Of a stretch of DNA of 64,000 nucleotides, positions 7,915 through 17,521 are shown one piece after another. Every line of letters begins with the position of its first letter. The stretch's first letter is position 1. Origin of the DNA: Croceibacter atlanticus HTCC2559 (lineage in GTDB: Bacteria > Bacteroidota > Bacteroidia > Flavobacteriales > Flavobacteriaceae); the NCBI RefSeq assembly GCF_000196315.1, contig NC_014230.1, positions 1,322,001 through 1,386,000 on the forward strand, in the 5' to 3' direction. The translations under genes and the position numbers were made by a program. A model generated the notes under the pieces. It did not search any database, was not told the origin of the DNA, and saw nothing but the letters and a program-made list of their open reading frames with translations.

Positions 7915-10900
7915 TTGAAGTTTCCTTACAGCATATTTAAAATAATTGTAGTTGGCCTTTGTGTTTTTATGCATTGCCAAACAGGAGTCTCTCAAATATT
8001 AAGTGATACTTTAATGGTTAATCACTTAGGTCAAGATAAAGGCTTGGTGCAATTAAATGCTAACGCACTTACTCAAGATGAAAACGGATTTTTATGGGTA
8101 GGAACAGAAGATGGTCTTCATAGATTTAATGGCTATGAATTTAAACTGTTCACTGCAAGCCCTAATGATTCTAACTCTATTCAAGACGATCACATAAGAG
8201 GTTTATACGCAAAAGGAGATACGCTTTGGATAGCCTCTAACACCAAAGGTATTTTAGGGTACCAACTCTCAAAAAATACATTCTTTGCTTTAAAGAAAAA
8301 TAATAAAAACCTTAACCTAGGTATAAGCTATGGTATCTTTCCGTTAAATGAAGACTTCTTACTGTTTTCATTTAAAAATTATGCAACTGTTTACAATACT
8401 AAAACTAAACGCGAGGTAATAGTAAAGCTGCCAACTAACTCCCGAGAAAGTCGAGTACTAGATGTAGATGCTATTAATGAGACAGAGTACATCTTTACGA
8501 CATCGGCTTCTGGTCCACTGGTATTTAATATAAAAACAGGTATTGTTAAACCATTTAAAATTGAAGGTTTAGAACTTATCACTCAAATTGAAGCCCTAGT
8601 CGATGGTTTTTTAATTGGTACCATAACGGGAATTTATACAGTAGACAAGCAATTTAAATCACTAAAGAAATATGTAGATGGTGTTTCTGTAAACCATATC
8701 TCGAAAAAATCTGAAGGCACATTCTTTATAGCAACTCAGGTTAAGTTGTTAGAGTTCAATGAAGTTGATGGCGTAACTTCCTATATCGTAAAAGACACTT
8801 CAAAAAAGATTTATAAGCCTTTTACAGCCAATGAGATTGTTTCAGATGAAAATGGAAATACTTGGTTTGGTACAGAAGGAGATGGTGTAGTACATTATAA
8901 TAGTTTTCAGAAAAAATTTGAAACCAATAGAGTTCGTTTAAATGATGTATTAAAGTCTACTAACATTAATATTTTTCCTTTTTATAAGGATACAGATTCA
9001 TTATTATGGTTGGGAAGCTCATTTGGAGTTGTAAAACATAACACCTACAAGAACACTTATAAACTATATAAACATAAAAATGCAAATATAATTTATGCGT
9101 TTGCCAAAGATGAAAATAATACACTTTGGGCTGGAGGTATTTTTGATGGACTTTTAAAGTACATACCTTCAGAAGATAGGTTTAAGCAGTATTTAAAACA
9201 TCCTTATAAAGAAAACACGTTGCCCGATAATGAGGTATTAGAAATAATACCAATGCCAGATAACAAGTTATGGCTATGTACCTGGACTGGCGGAATTTCT
9301 GAATTTAATACGGAGACAGAAACATTTACACCTATATTAATAAATGGTAAGCGAATAAACAGAGCAAGAATTTCACTTAAGGATAGTAAAGGTAATTTAT
9401 GGTTAGGTACAGATGAAGGTCTTTATAAATTAAATAGTAGCTTAGAGTTTGAGCATCATTTTACCGAAACTGCTGCTAAGGAAAAGAGCTTGACTAGTAA
9501 TAGAATCTTTGCAATTAATGAAGATAATAACGGTTTTATTTGGATAGGTACCAGTTCTGGAATCACTAAGTTAAACACAACCACCTTACAGACAGAAAAG
9601 TTTATAAAGCAAAAAGGGTTTCCTAATGATTTTGTTTATAGCTTGTTAATCGATGAGGCTAATAATGTTTGGGTTTCTACTAATAAGGGAATATCAGTTT
9701 TAAACTCCAAAACTAAAGAGTTTAAAAACTATACGAGTGAGGATGGTTTGCAAAATAATGAGTTTAATGGGAAGTCTGGCTATAAGGATAAAGACGGCTA
9801 TTTTTACTTTGGAGGTATAGATGGTTTTAATAAGTTTCAGCCATCTAAAATTAAGGATTATCCATACCAACCTAAAGTATATTTTGAATCTGTCGAGTTG
9901 TTTAACGCTCCAATAGAATCTACTCTGCGAAATAATGACACCTTATATTTTAAAAGTGATGAAAATGTAATCACACTTAATTTTTCATCATTAAGTTATT
10001 TAAACCCAGAAAAAACATTTTACAGGTACAAGCTTGATAATTTTGATGAAAGTTGGAGTCCGTCTACGCAACGTCAAAACGCTACGTATACAAATTTAAA
10101 TCCTGGAGAGTATACATTTTATGTATCTGCTTCACAAATGACAGGGCAATGGAGCGATCCTAAGGTGTTAAACATAGTTGTTAAGCCATTATGGTACCAA
10201 ACTATAGTTTTTAAAATACTGCTTGTCTTATGCATTTTTGCAATGGGGGTGTGTATAGTATTAAGAGAAACTAATGCTTTAAAGAGAGATAAGGAAAAAC
10301 TTTCTAGGTTGGTAGATCAGCGCACTCAAGACTTATTGCTTAAAAATAAAGCTTTAGAAAAAGCCAATAAAAAAACCTCTCAACAAAAGGATAATATTAG
10401 CTTTCTTATGAAGGAGCTAAATCATAGAGTAAAAAACAATCTTCAGATAATTTCCAGTTTGTTAAATATACAATCTGCCACGGTTGATAGCCAGGCAAAG
10501 GATAGTTTGTTAATAGCCAAAAATAGAATTTTAGCTATTGCTTATATTCAGAATGAAATTCAAATAGACCAGAAAAAGATAAACGTTAAAAAGTTTATTG
10601 AAGAGTTTGTGCCAAGAATACTTCAGCTTTTAGCAGATGACGGTTTGATGAAGTTCGAAATAATTTATAACTTAAAGCGAACAGGATTTTGTGAAGTTAA
10701 TACCACCTTATTGGGGTTAATTCTCAACGAGCTGGTTACAAATACCTTTAAATATGCCTTTAAAACATATAATAAGGATAACTACTTGAAAATTTCTTGT
10801 GAAAAAATAAACCATACATTACTCATTACACTAGAAGATAATGGTTGCGGATATACCTTAGATGAAATTAAATCGAGCTCTTTGGGCGTAGGATTGGTTT

Positions 10901-10986
10901 CAGATATGGTATCGCAATTGGATGGAGCCCTAGAAACCAATACCGATAACGGTGTTGTAAATAGCATTAAAATAGATTGTAAATAA
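7915..10986 (+). CDS. Propeller-type sensor histidine kinase (two-component regulator propeller, Y_Y_Y, HisKA_2)
   Basis: A 1023-residue membrane sensor. A TTG codon at 7915 is the first sense codon after an in-frame stop (7912-7914). It gives a signal-peptide-like start with hydrophobic IFKIIVVGLCVF, whereas the first internal ATG (7969) would remove it. Residues about 40-690 hold repeated propeller blades of the type GLLWVGT/NTLWAGG/GNLWLGTDEGL, followed by a Y_Y_Y domain to about 755. One membrane helix lies near 763-783. A coiled linker leads to a HisKA_2 domain, KELNHRVKNNLQ, with phospho-acceptor His837. The ATPase domain has LNELVTNTFKYA, DNGCGYT and GVGLVSDM. The stop overlaps the ATG of the response regulator by one base. 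It is a classical kinase, not a fused hybrid. The ligand is unknown; no polysaccharide utilization genes are next to it. Confidence 0.9.
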   Translation: MKFPYSIFKIIVVGLCVFMHCQTGVSQILSDTLMVNHLGQDKGLVQLNANALTQDENGFLWVGTEDGLHRFNGYEFKLFTASPNDSNSIQDDHIRGLYAKGDTLWIASNTKGILGYQLSKNTFFALKKNNKNLNLGISYGIFPLNEDFLLFSFKNYATVYNTKTKREVIVKLPTNSRESRVLDVDAINETEYIFTTSASGPLVFNIKTGIVKPFKIEGLELITQIEALVDGFLIGTITGIYTVDKQFKSLKKYVDGVSVNHISKKSEGTFFIATQVKLLEFNEVDGVTSYIVKDTSKKIYKPFTANEIVSDENGNTWFGTEGDGVVHYNSFQKKFETNRVRLNDVLKSTNINIFPFYKDTDSLLWLGSSFGVVKHNTYKNTYKLYKHKNANIIYAFAKDENNTLWAGGIFDGLLKYIPSEDRFKQYLKHPYKENTLPDNEVLEIIPMPDNKLWLCTWTGGISEFNTETETFTPILINGKRINRARISLKDSKGNLWLGTDEGLYKLNSSLEFEHHFTETAAKEKSLTSNRIFAINEDNNGFIWIGTSSGITKLNTTTLQTEKFIKQKGFPNDFVYSLLIDEANNVWVSTNKGISVLNSKTKEFKNYTSEDGLQNNEFNGKSGYKDKDGYFYFGGIDGFNKFQPSKIKDYPYQPKVYFESVELFNAPIESTLRNNDTLYFKSDENVITLNFSSLSYLNPEKTFYRYKLDNFDESWSPSTQRQNATYTNLNPGEYTFYVSASQMTGQWSDPKVLNIVVKPLWYQTIVFKILLVLCIFAMGVCIVLRETNALKRDKEKLSRLVDQRTQDLLLKNKALEKANKKTSQQKDNISFLMKELNHRVKNNLQIISSLLNIQSATVDSQAKDSLLIAKNRILAIAYIQNEIQIDQKKINVKKFIEEFVPRILQLLADDGLMKFEIIYNLKRTGFCEVNTTLLGLILNELVTNTFKYAFKTYNKDNYLKISCEKINHTLLITLEDNGCGYTLDEIKSSSLGVGLVSDMVSQLDGALETNTDNGVVNSIKIDCK

Positions 10987-11609
10987 TGGAAAACATTAAA
11001 AGAATTCTTCTGGTTGAAGATGAGTTTATTATAGCAAAGGATATTAAGATAACCTTAGAGAAGTATGCCAAGATTAAGGTAGATACTGCTAAGAATTTTA
11101 AGCAAGCCTATGAGTTGTTCTCTGTCAACGACTATCAACTTTTACTTACAGATATAAACTTGAATGAGGAAAAAGATGGAATAGATGTAGCGTCACAACT
11201 AAAAGAAATAAAAAGCATTCCTGTGGTGTTCCTAACAGCATATAGCGATCAGGACATTATAAATAAAGCAAAAAAAGTACTGCCATTCGCATACCTCCTT
11301 AAACCGTTTGATGAGGTACAGCTAAAAGTAACTATAGATCTTGCTATGCTTAACTACAAGAAAGAAGTCGAAGGCATTGAGGAAGTGGCTCGTTATTCAG
11401 AACAAATAGAGGAGCTTACTAAGCGAGAAAAACAAGTGCTAATTGTATTAGCGTCTGGGAAAACTGCAAAAGAAACAGGAGATAATCTAAATATCTCTGC
11501 TCATACAGTTGAGGTTCATAAAAAGAATATTAAAAAGAAACTACATATGAATACAATGTCTGAACTTATAAACTTTGCATTGTCTTCTAAATTATATGAA
11601 GTTTCATAA
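10986..11609 (+). CDS. Response regulator, REC plus LuxR-type HTH
   Basis: A 207-residue DNA-binding response regulator. The receiver domain (about 1-125) has the acidic pair E11/D12, phospho-acceptor Asp56 in LLTDINL, Thr84 in FLTAYSD and Lys106 in LLKPF. The C-terminal domain (about 140-205) is a GerE/LuxR helix-turn-helix: LTKREKQVLIVLASGKTAKE, then NISAHTVEVHKKNIKKKL. The ATG overlaps the stop of the propeller kinase (TAATG), so translation is coupled and the two form a cognate pair. Targets are unknown. No membrane segment is present. Confidence 0.93.
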   Translation: MENIKRILLVEDEFIIAKDIKITLEKYAKIKVDTAKNFKQAYELFSVNDYQLLLTDINLNEEKDGIDVASQLKEIKSIPVVFLTAYSDQDIINKAKKVLPFAYLLKPFDEVQLKVTIDLAMLNYKKEVEGIEEVARYSEQIEELTKREKQVLIVLASGKTAKETGDNLNISAHTVEVHKKNIKKKLHMNTMSELINFALSSKLYEVS

Positions 11610-11704
11610 CTAAAACATCTCAATACACTTGCCATACTGCAACTTAGATATTATTTAACCTAATAATAAAGTGTAAGTATGATTTTACTTCTGAAACAAA
11701 TGCG

Positions 11705-11712
11705 TATTTTTG
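11705..11712 (+). promoter_or_regulatory. -7 promoter element of ppa
   Basis: TATTTTTG fits TAnnTTTG and lies 37 bases before the ppa ATG. Confidence 0.6.
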
Positions 11713-11749
11713 CACCCCCAAAAATGACGAAGTTTATAAACAAAACATA

Positions 11750-12277
11750 ATGACAGCAAGTAAGATTAAAACTTTCGATGTGCTTATCGAAATTCCAAAA
11801 GGAAGCAGAAACAAATATGAATACGATTTTCAATTAAAGAAAATTCGTTACGATCGTATGATATTTTCATCTATGATGTATCCTGCAGATTACGGTTTTA
11901 TGCCAGAAACATTAGCATTAGATGGAGATCCTTTAGATGTATTGGTGCTTGTAACAGAGCCAACATTTCCTGGTTGTGTTATAGAGGTTAAGCCAATTGG
12001 AGTTTTTCATATGGCAGATGAAAAAGGACCAGATGAGAAAGTTATCTGTGTTCCAATAAGTGATCCTATTGCAAACAATGTAAATGATCTAAATGAACTT
12101 AATCCTCACTTAATAAAGGAGATTGAGCATTTTTTCCAAGTATATAAAGATTTAGAAGAGAAGAAAGTAGATGTTGGTGGTTGGGGAGACGTTAATGAAG
12201 CAAAAGAAATTGTTTCTAAATGTATCATAAGATATCAAGAAAGTGATATTCCTGCAGAGGAAGTTAGTATAAAATAA
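11750..12277 (+). CDS. ppa: Inorganic pyrophosphatase, soluble family I
   Basis: This 175-residue cytosolic enzyme hydrolyses pyrophosphate to two phosphates. Family I motifs are seen: EIPKGSRNKYEYD near the N-terminus, MMYPADYGFMPET, and the acidic metal site DGDPLDVLVL (about residues 63-72). The later segment KDLEEKKVDVGGW is also typical. The length is normal. It has its own promoter and is closed by a strong terminator at 12301-12336, so it is separately transcribed from the membrane pyrophosphatase that follows. Confidence 0.96.
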   Translation: MTASKIKTFDVLIEIPKGSRNKYEYDFQLKKIRYDRMIFSSMMYPADYGFMPETLALDGDPLDVLVLVTEPTFPGCVIEVKPIGVFHMADEKGPDEKVICVPISDPIANNVNDLNELNPHLIKEIEHFFQVYKDLEEKKVDVGGWGDVNEAKEIVSKCIIRYQESDIPAEEVSIK

Positions 12278-12300
12278 ATAATTCATTTATTACCGGTTAA

Positions 12301-12336
12301 AAAAAGCAATAATTCTCAAAAAATTATTGCTTTTTT
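12301..12336 (+). terminator. Rho-independent terminator of ppa
   Basis: The arms AGCAATAATT (12305-12314) and AATTATTGCT (12322-12331) pair around CTCAAAA and are followed by a run of seven T. The paired A run on the left also makes it usable in reverse. Confidence 0.85.
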
Positions 12337-12353
12337 TATTTATGTCATTGTCT

Positions 12354-12361
12354 TACATTTG
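12354..12361 (+). promoter_or_regulatory. -7 promoter element of the membrane pyrophosphatase gene
   Basis: TACATTTG matches TAnnTTTG. It lies after the ppa terminator and 31 bases before the ATG at 12393, which supports independent transcription of the two pyrophosphatases. Confidence 0.55.
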
Positions 12362-12392
12362 ATTTTCTTAAAAATAACTAATCAAATATATT

Positions 12393-14837
12393 ATGGAGTC
12401 ATTTATGATTTACATGCCAATTGCAATGGCAGTTTTAGGTTTAATCTACATGTGGGTTAAACAATCTTGGGTAATGAAACAAAACGCTGGAGATGGTAAG
12501 ATGAAAGAAATTTCAGACCATATCTACGAAGGTGCACTAGCATTTCTTAGCGCAGAGTACAAATTACTTACAATTTTTGTTGTTGTAGTAAGTGTTCTGC
12601 TCGCTATAGTTTCAATTGTTGTACCTACTACCCATTGGTTAATTGTAGTTGCATTTATATTTGGAGCAGTCTTTTCTGCTTTCGCAGGAAATATAGGTAT
12701 GAAAATCGCTACTAAAACCAATGTAAGAACTACGCAGGCAGCAAAAACAAGTTTGCCGCAAGCCCTTAAGATATCTTTTGGTGGCGGTACTGTAATGGGA
12801 TTAGGTGTAGCCGGTTTAGCAGTGTTAGGGTTAACAGCATTTTTTATCATTTTCTTCCATACGTTTATGGGCGCTTCTTGGACCAATACTATGGATATGA
12901 CAATAGTATTAGAAACCTTAGCAGGATTTTCATTAGGTGCAGAGTCTATTGCACTTTTTGCTCGTGTTGGTGGTGGTATCTATACTAAAGCAGCAGATGT
13001 TGGCGCAGATTTAGTTGGTAAGGTAGAAGCTGGTATTCCAGAAGATGATCCTCGTAATCCTGCTACAATAGCAGATAACGTTGGAGATAATGTTGGAGAT
13101 GTTGCAGGAATGGGAGCAGATTTATTCGGGTCTTACGTAGCAACAGTTCTAGCAGCAATGGTTCTTGGTAACTATGTGATAAAAGATATGGGTGGCGCTA
13201 TTACAGATGCTTTTGGCGGTATTGGCCCAATTCTTTTACCAATGGCAATTGCAGGTGTTGGTATTATCATTTCTATCATTGGTACTATGCTGGTTAAAAT
13301 TAACAGCAATGAGGCTAAAGAAGATAAAGTTATGGGTGCGTTAAACTTAGGAAATTGGGTGTCAATTATATTGGTGGCTATTTCTTGTTTTGCATTAGTG
13401 ACTTGGATGTTGCCAGAAACTATGAAAATGGAATTCTTTGGTGAAGGCCTTCAAGATATTTCGTCTATGCGTGTGTTTTATGCAACCTTAGTAGGTCTTT
13501 TTGTAGGAGCAGTTATCTCTTCTGTAACCGAATTTTATACAGGTCTTGGTAAAAAACCAATATTAAAAATAGTACAACAGTCTAGCACAGGTGCAGGAAC
13601 AAATATTATTGCAGGATTAGCAACGGGTATGATTTCTACATTCCCATCTGTATTGTTATTTGCTGGTGCCATTTGGGCTTCATATGCATTTGCAGGATTT
13701 TATGGTGTGGCATTAGCCGCTTCAGCAATGATGGCAACAACGGCTATGCAATTAGCAATTGATGCATTTGGACCAATATCAGACAATGCTGGTGGTATTG
13801 CAGAGATGAGTGAGCAAGAACCAATAGTACGTGAGCGTACAGACATTTTAGACTCTGTTGGTAATACAACGGCAGCAACAGGAAAAGGTTTTGCTATTGC
13901 TTCTGCAGCATTAACTTCATTAGCACTTTTTGCGGCCTATGTTACTTTTACAGGAATAGATGGTATAAACATTTTTAAAGCTCCGGTTTTAGCAATGTTG
14001 TTTGTAGGAGGTATGGTTCCAGTTGTATTTTCTGCCTTGGCTATGAATGCCGTAGGAAAAGCAGCTATGCAAATGGTACAAGAAGTACGCAGACAGTTTA
14101 GAGATATTCCAGGAATTATGGAAGGTACAGGAAAACCACAATATGATAAATGTGTCGAAATTTCTACTCAGGCTTCTTTAAAAGAAATGATGTTGCCAGG
14201 TTTATTAACTATAGGCTTTCCACTTATTATTGCTTTTGTGCCAATGCTTTTTGGAATGAGCACTTTAGCAATTGCAGAAATGCTTGGAGGTTATATGGCA
14301 GGTGTTACAGTTAGTGGCGTGCTTTGGGCAATTTTCCAAAACAATGCTGGTGGTGCTTGGGATAATGCTAAGAAATCTTTTGAAGCTGGTGTGATGATTA
14401 ATGGAAAAATGACCTATAAAGGTAGTGATGCTCATAAAGCAGCAGTTACTGGAGATACTGTTGGAGATCCTTTCAAAGATACTTCTGGTCCTTCAATGAA
14501 CATATTAATAAAGCTAACTTGTCTTATAGGATTAGTGATAGCACCTATATTAGGCGGTCATTCAGCTGAAACTGATATAGATGAAGTTGAAACTATTGAG
14601 GTTAGTGAAAACGTTATTATTGAAGGCACTCAAGACCTTAATAACAAAACTGAAACTGTAGTGGAGATGGTAAAAAATGACGCTACCGGAGAAGTTGTTG
14701 CTAACGTTGAAATTAGAAGAACAGTAAATGGCGAAACAACTATCGAAGAGAAGTCTTTTAGAGGTACAGAAGAAGAAGTACGCTCTCAGTTAAAAGATGT
14801 AGATGGTATTAAAATTAAGGTGAAAGATAAAGAGTAA
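12393..14837 (+). CDS. hppA: Ion-translocating membrane pyrophosphatase with an extra C-terminal soluble tail
   Basis: This multi-spanning inner membrane protein of 814 residues couples pyrophosphate hydrolysis to Na+ and/or H+ export. The substrate site is clear: [20 protein letters not shown] followed by [20 protein letters not shown]. The segment [10 protein letters not shown] (residues 490-499) has Ala494 and Gly497 at the positions that separate K+-dependent from K+-independent enzymes (Lys and Thr in the latter). It should therefore be K+-dependent, the class that includes Na+ pumps. After the last helix ([10 protein letters not shown], ending near residue 720) comes a tail of about 90 charged residues not found in the usual core. 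It has its own promoter and terminator. Confidence 0.94.
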   Translation: MESFMIYMPIAMAVLGLIYMWVKQSWVMKQNAGDGKMKEISDHIYEGALAFLSAEYKLLTIFVVVVSVLLAIVSIVVPTTHWLIVVAFIFGAVFSAFAGNIGMKIATKTNVRTTQAAKTSLPQALKISFGGGTVMGLGVAGLAVLGLTAFFIIFFHTFMGASWTNTMDMTIVLETLAGFSLGAESIALFARVGGGIYTKAADVGADLVGKVEAGIPEDDPRNPATIADNVGDNVGDVAGMGADLFGSYVATVLAAMVLGNYVIKDMGGAITDAFGGIGPILLPMAIAGVGIIISIIGTMLVKINSNEAKEDKVMGALNLGNWVSIILVAISCFALVTWMLPETMKMEFFGEGLQDISSMRVFYATLVGLFVGAVISSVTEFYTGLGKKPILKIVQQSSTGAGTNIIAGLATGMISTFPSVLLFAGAIWASYAFAGFYGVALAASAMMATTAMQLAIDAFGPISDNAGGIAEMSEQEPIVRERTDILDSVGNTTAATGKGFAIASAALTSLALFAAYVTFTGIDGINIFKAPVLAMLFVGGMVPVVFSALAMNAVGKAAMQMVQEVRRQFRDIPGIMEGTGKPQYDKCVEISTQASLKEMMLPGLLTIGFPLIIAFVPMLFGMSTLAIAEMLGGYMAGVTVSGVLWAIFQNNAGGAWDNAKKSFEAGVMINGKMTYKGSDAHKAAVTGDTVGDPFKDTSGPSMNILIKLTCLIGLVIAPILGGHSAETDIDEVETIEVSENVIIEGTQDLNNKTETVVEMVKNDATGEVVANVEIRRTVNGETTIEEKSFRGTEEEVRSQLKDVDGIKIKVKDKE

Positions 14838-14862
14838 TTACACGTTATAATTAAATTAATAG

Positions 14863-14896
14863 CCGGTTGTTACTGTATGTAACAACCGGTTTTTTT
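14863..14896 (+). terminator. Rho-independent terminator of the membrane pyrophosphatase gene
   Basis: An 11-base stem, CCGGTTGTTAC (14863-14873) with GTAACAACCGG (14879-14889), has a 5-base loop and is followed by seven T. Confidence 0.92.
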
Positions 14897-14985
14897 AGTA
14901 GTAAAATGTAAAAAATTTATCAAAGTTGTATTATAGCTTTCTTAAAGACTCGCTGGTAATGCTATAGACTAACTATCTTCATTGC

Positions 14986-15981
14986 ATGTTTAAAAAAGAC
15001 CCACTTCAAATTATAGCGTTTCAGAGTTACGGTACTAAAACTCATTTATATTTAAGAGGAAGAGCACTCGAAGACGAATCTATAGATTTATCTAAAAAAG
15101 GATTTTTCAGTCTCTTAAGAAATACTTGGAAACGTTTTGAAACTGATGAGGTAAGGCATGAGACATTAAAAATTCAACTACCAAACGAACAGGTGTTGTA
15201 CTCAGATACCAATAGCGAAGGTTATTATTTGGTAGATGAGCAGACAAATGATCTTACAGATAGCATTAATGAAGAAGGTTGGTTAAACTATGAAATAGCG
15301 TATGATGTGTTTAAGGATAAGCTCATTAATCTTGAAAATAGATTTCCAGGAGAGATGCTCATACCATCAGAATCATCAAAATTTGGTGTTATAAGTGATA
15401 TAGATGATACACTGTTAGAAACTGGTGTAGTTTCAAAGTTAAAATGGAAAGTGCTTGTAAATTCATTATTTAAGCACGCAGAAAACCGAATGGCATTTGC
15501 TGGTGCAGCTACTATTTATTCTAAACTACATCAAGGTATAAGTGGAGAAGAGGCAAATCCAATTTTTTATGTAAGTAACAGCCCTTGGAATCTTTATAGG
15601 TATTTAGAGTATTTCTTAAAGCATAATAACTTCCCTAAAGGGCCAATACTTTTAAGAGATTTTAGAACACCATTTGATAAAACTAAAAAACGAAAATTAT
15701 CTCATAAAGAACACGAGATAAAAAATATAATTAAAACTTATCCTAACAAAAAGTTTGTTTTAATTGGTGACGCTGGAGAACATGACATCGATATTTACCT
15801 AGATATTGTCAAGCACTTTCCAAATAGGATAAAAGCTATTTATATAAGAACGGTAAATCACAAAAAAAGAATGTTGCGTATACAACGTCTAATTAAAGAT
15901 TACACTAACGTACCAGTACTCTTGTTTAAAGATTCAGAAGAAGTATTAGAACACGCAAAACAACTAAAATTAATAGCTTAA
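14986..15981 (+). CDS. App1-like phosphatase (DUF2183, HAD-type)
   Basis: A 331-residue protein of the App1/DUF2183 family, known from the yeast phosphatidate phosphatase App1. The HAD catalytic loop is ISDIDDTLLETG with Asp138, Asp140 and Asp141. Later motifs include FYVSNSPWNLYRYLEYFL, GPILLRDF and the acidic loop LIGDAGEHDIDIY, all typical of the family. No signal peptide is seen, so it is probably cytoplasmic; residues 1-120 form a beta-rich N-terminal part. A degenerate -7 box (TATCTTCA, 14974-14981) lies 4 bases before the ATG, so the mRNA may be leaderless. It converges on the kinase gene with a 4-base overlap. A role in lipid phosphate turnover is inferred from the family only. Confidence 0.85.
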   Translation: MFKKDPLQIIAFQSYGTKTHLYLRGRALEDESIDLSKKGFFSLLRNTWKRFETDEVRHETLKIQLPNEQVLYSDTNSEGYYLVDEQTNDLTDSINEEGWLNYEIAYDVFKDKLINLENRFPGEMLIPSESSKFGVISDIDDTLLETGVVSKLKWKVLVNSLFKHAENRMAFAGAATIYSKLHQGISGEEANPIFYVSNSPWNLYRYLEYFLKHNNFPKGPILLRDFRTPFDKTKKRKLSHKEHEIKNIIKTYPNKKFVLIGDAGEHDIDIYLDIVKHFPNRIKAIYIRTVNHKKRMLRIQRLIKDYTNVPVLLFKDSEEVLEHAKQLKLIA

Positions 15982-16592
15982 AATAAGCCATTAATTTGTG
16001 CGTCTATTTTATTTATGATGCCACCTAAATCTTCAGGACTATTAACAAAGTCAATATCATCTACATCTATAACAAGTAGGTTCCCTTTGTCATAATCGTG
16101 TATCCAAGCTTCATAGCGCTCATTAAGTCTGCTTAGATAGTCTATTGAAATGGTGTTCTCGTAATCACGACCACGTTTATGTATTTGACCTACTAAATTA
16201 GGGATGCTACTACGCAGATAAATTAATAAATCTGGTGCCTTTGTAACACTCTCCATTAACTCAAAAAGTGATTTGTAGTTTTCAAAATCACGATTTGTCA
16301 TTAATCCCATGGCATGTAAGTTGGGAGCAAAAATGTAAGCGTCTTCATAAATTGTACGATCCTGAATTACATCTTTACCATGTTTTCTTATATCTAAAAC
16401 CTGTCTAAACCTACTGTTTAAAAAATAGATCTGAAGGTTAAAAGACCATCTGGCCATTTTGTTATAAAAATCCTCTAAGTAAGGATTGTCTAAAACATCT
16501 TCAAACTCTGGTTCCCAATTATAGTGTTTGGCAAGTAGTTTTGTGAGCGTGGTCTTTCCAGCACCAATGTTTCCGGCAATGGCAACGTGCAT
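15978..16592 (-). CDS. Deoxynucleoside kinase
   Basis: A 204-residue cytosolic kinase of the deoxyguanosine/deoxyadenosine kinase family, which phosphorylates deoxynucleosides for salvage. The P-loop is IAGNIGAGKTTL at residues 4-15. The following EPEFEDVLDNPYL, the DRTIYEDAYIFA segment (the DRS-type motif) and the lid-like HKRGRDYE support the call. The length is typical. The gene starts 6 bases after the stop of a secreted hypothetical gene on the same strand, so the two are probably cotranscribed. Base specificity cannot be read from sequence by eye. Confidence 0.9.
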   Translation of the reverse strand: MHVAIAGNIGAGKTTLTKLLAKHYNWEPEFEDVLDNPYLEDFYNKMARWSFNLQIYFLNSRFRQVLDIRKHGKDVIQDRTIYEDAYIFAPNLHAMGLMTNRDFENYKSLFELMESVTKAPDLLIYLRSSIPNLVGQIHKRGRDYENTISIDYLSRLNERYEAWIHDYDKGNLLVIDVDDIDFVNSPEDLGGIINKIDAQINGLF

Positions 16593-16598
16593 AATGGT

Positions 16599-17381
16599 CT
16601 AGTTTTTTGGTAGTTGTAATTGGTAATGATGAAGTGTTTCACCATCGTAAAGATAGAGGTTTTCAATATCCAAAAACAACTGTTTAACATCAATTTTTGG
16701 GAGCTTTATGAGCTGAAATTCTGTGTTCCCTTTTTTTAGATAATATAAAGACGTAGTATTTGCAATTACTAGGTTTCCATTTTTTTCATTAAAGGTGATG
16801 ACGTCCTGCAATTTAAAATCGCTCATCAAGCTGCCATAAATGTTATATTTCTGGATTCCAGATTTTGTGAGTAACCAGCAAAAATTATAATTAGATTTTT
16901 GGAGTTCTATAGTTTCAGAAATTGGTTGTGTATTAGCTACAATCTCATCTCTATTATAATCATAAAGTTCTAACTGTTGTAAGTCAAGATTAAATAGCCA
17001 AAGATTTCTATCTATGCCTGTTGTTGCAAATTGTATGTTTCTAAATTCATTAATCTGATTAAAATTAATTCGTTTAATTTCAGACAGTGTATTGTCTAAA
17101 ATTACAGCGGTGTTTGTATCCTCATAAAACAATACAATTTTAAGAGGGTTTAATATATCTGCGTGTGTAAGATCACCCAATTGAAAATCATTAAACTGGT
17201 ATGTTTTTCCGCTTTCTTTTTTGTAAAAAATATTATCCTTAATGTGGTATAAACTCTTGTACTCATCTACACCAACAAAAGTATCTGTCTCTACGGTAGT
17301 TTTGCTAATTGCTTTTACAGCAATGTCTTGAGCATAAGTAGAAAAGCAAAACGCTAAAAATAATAGAATAAATAGTCTCAT
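16599..17381 (-). CDS. Secreted hypothetical protein, probably beta-propeller-like
   Basis: Starting at the ATG at 17381 gives 260 residues with a clear signal peptide, MRLFILLFLAFCFSTYAQ. The longer reading frame upstream to 17444 has polar residues before this signal and is rejected. The mature part is made of short beta-strand-like segments with recurring LWLFNLDLQQLELYDYN and LLTKSGIQKYNIYG patterns, which suggests repeated blades. No catalytic motif is seen. It precedes the deoxynucleoside kinase by 6 bases, a pairing whose meaning is not obvious. The protein is probably periplasmic or surface-associated. Confidence 0.7.
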   Translation of the reverse strand: MRLFILLFLAFCFSTYAQDIAVKAISKTTVETDTFVGVDEYKSLYHIKDNIFYKKESGKTYQFNDFQLGDLTHADILNPLKIVLFYEDTNTAVILDNTLSEIKRINFNQINEFRNIQFATTGIDRNLWLFNLDLQQLELYDYNRDEIVANTQPISETIELQKSNYNFCWLLTKSGIQKYNIYGSLMSDFKLQDVITFNEKNGNLVIANTTSLYYLKKGNTEFQLIKLPKIDVKQLFLDIENLYLYDGETLHHYQLQLPKN

Positions 17382-17477
17382 ATAGGAGTTGAAAATACAA
17401 ATTCTAGGCCAATACTTTAATGATATTTTATAGTTCCTTAACATCGGCTTGTTAAAGGCGGTTAAATACTATTAAAA

Positions 17478-17491
17478 GTAGTAGCTACTAC
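17478..17491. repeat. Perfect 14-base palindrome between divergent genes
   Basis: GTAGTAGCTACTAC is a perfect palindrome lying 31 bases before the ATG of the DUF302 lipoprotein and about 97 bases upstream of the divergent secreted-protein gene. It could be an operator. A weak -7-like TACATTTA follows at 17494-17501, so a bound protein would sit over the promoter of the plus-strand gene. Confidence 0.4.
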
Positions 17492-17521
17492 GTTACATTT
17501 ATCCAAAATTTAAATAAAAAA

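Noticed and set aside
12524-12886. 120-codon open frame antisense to the membrane pyrophosphatase gene
   Set aside because: It mirrors a strongly conserved coding region in a frame that is open only by codon bias; it has no promoter and no recognisable motif.
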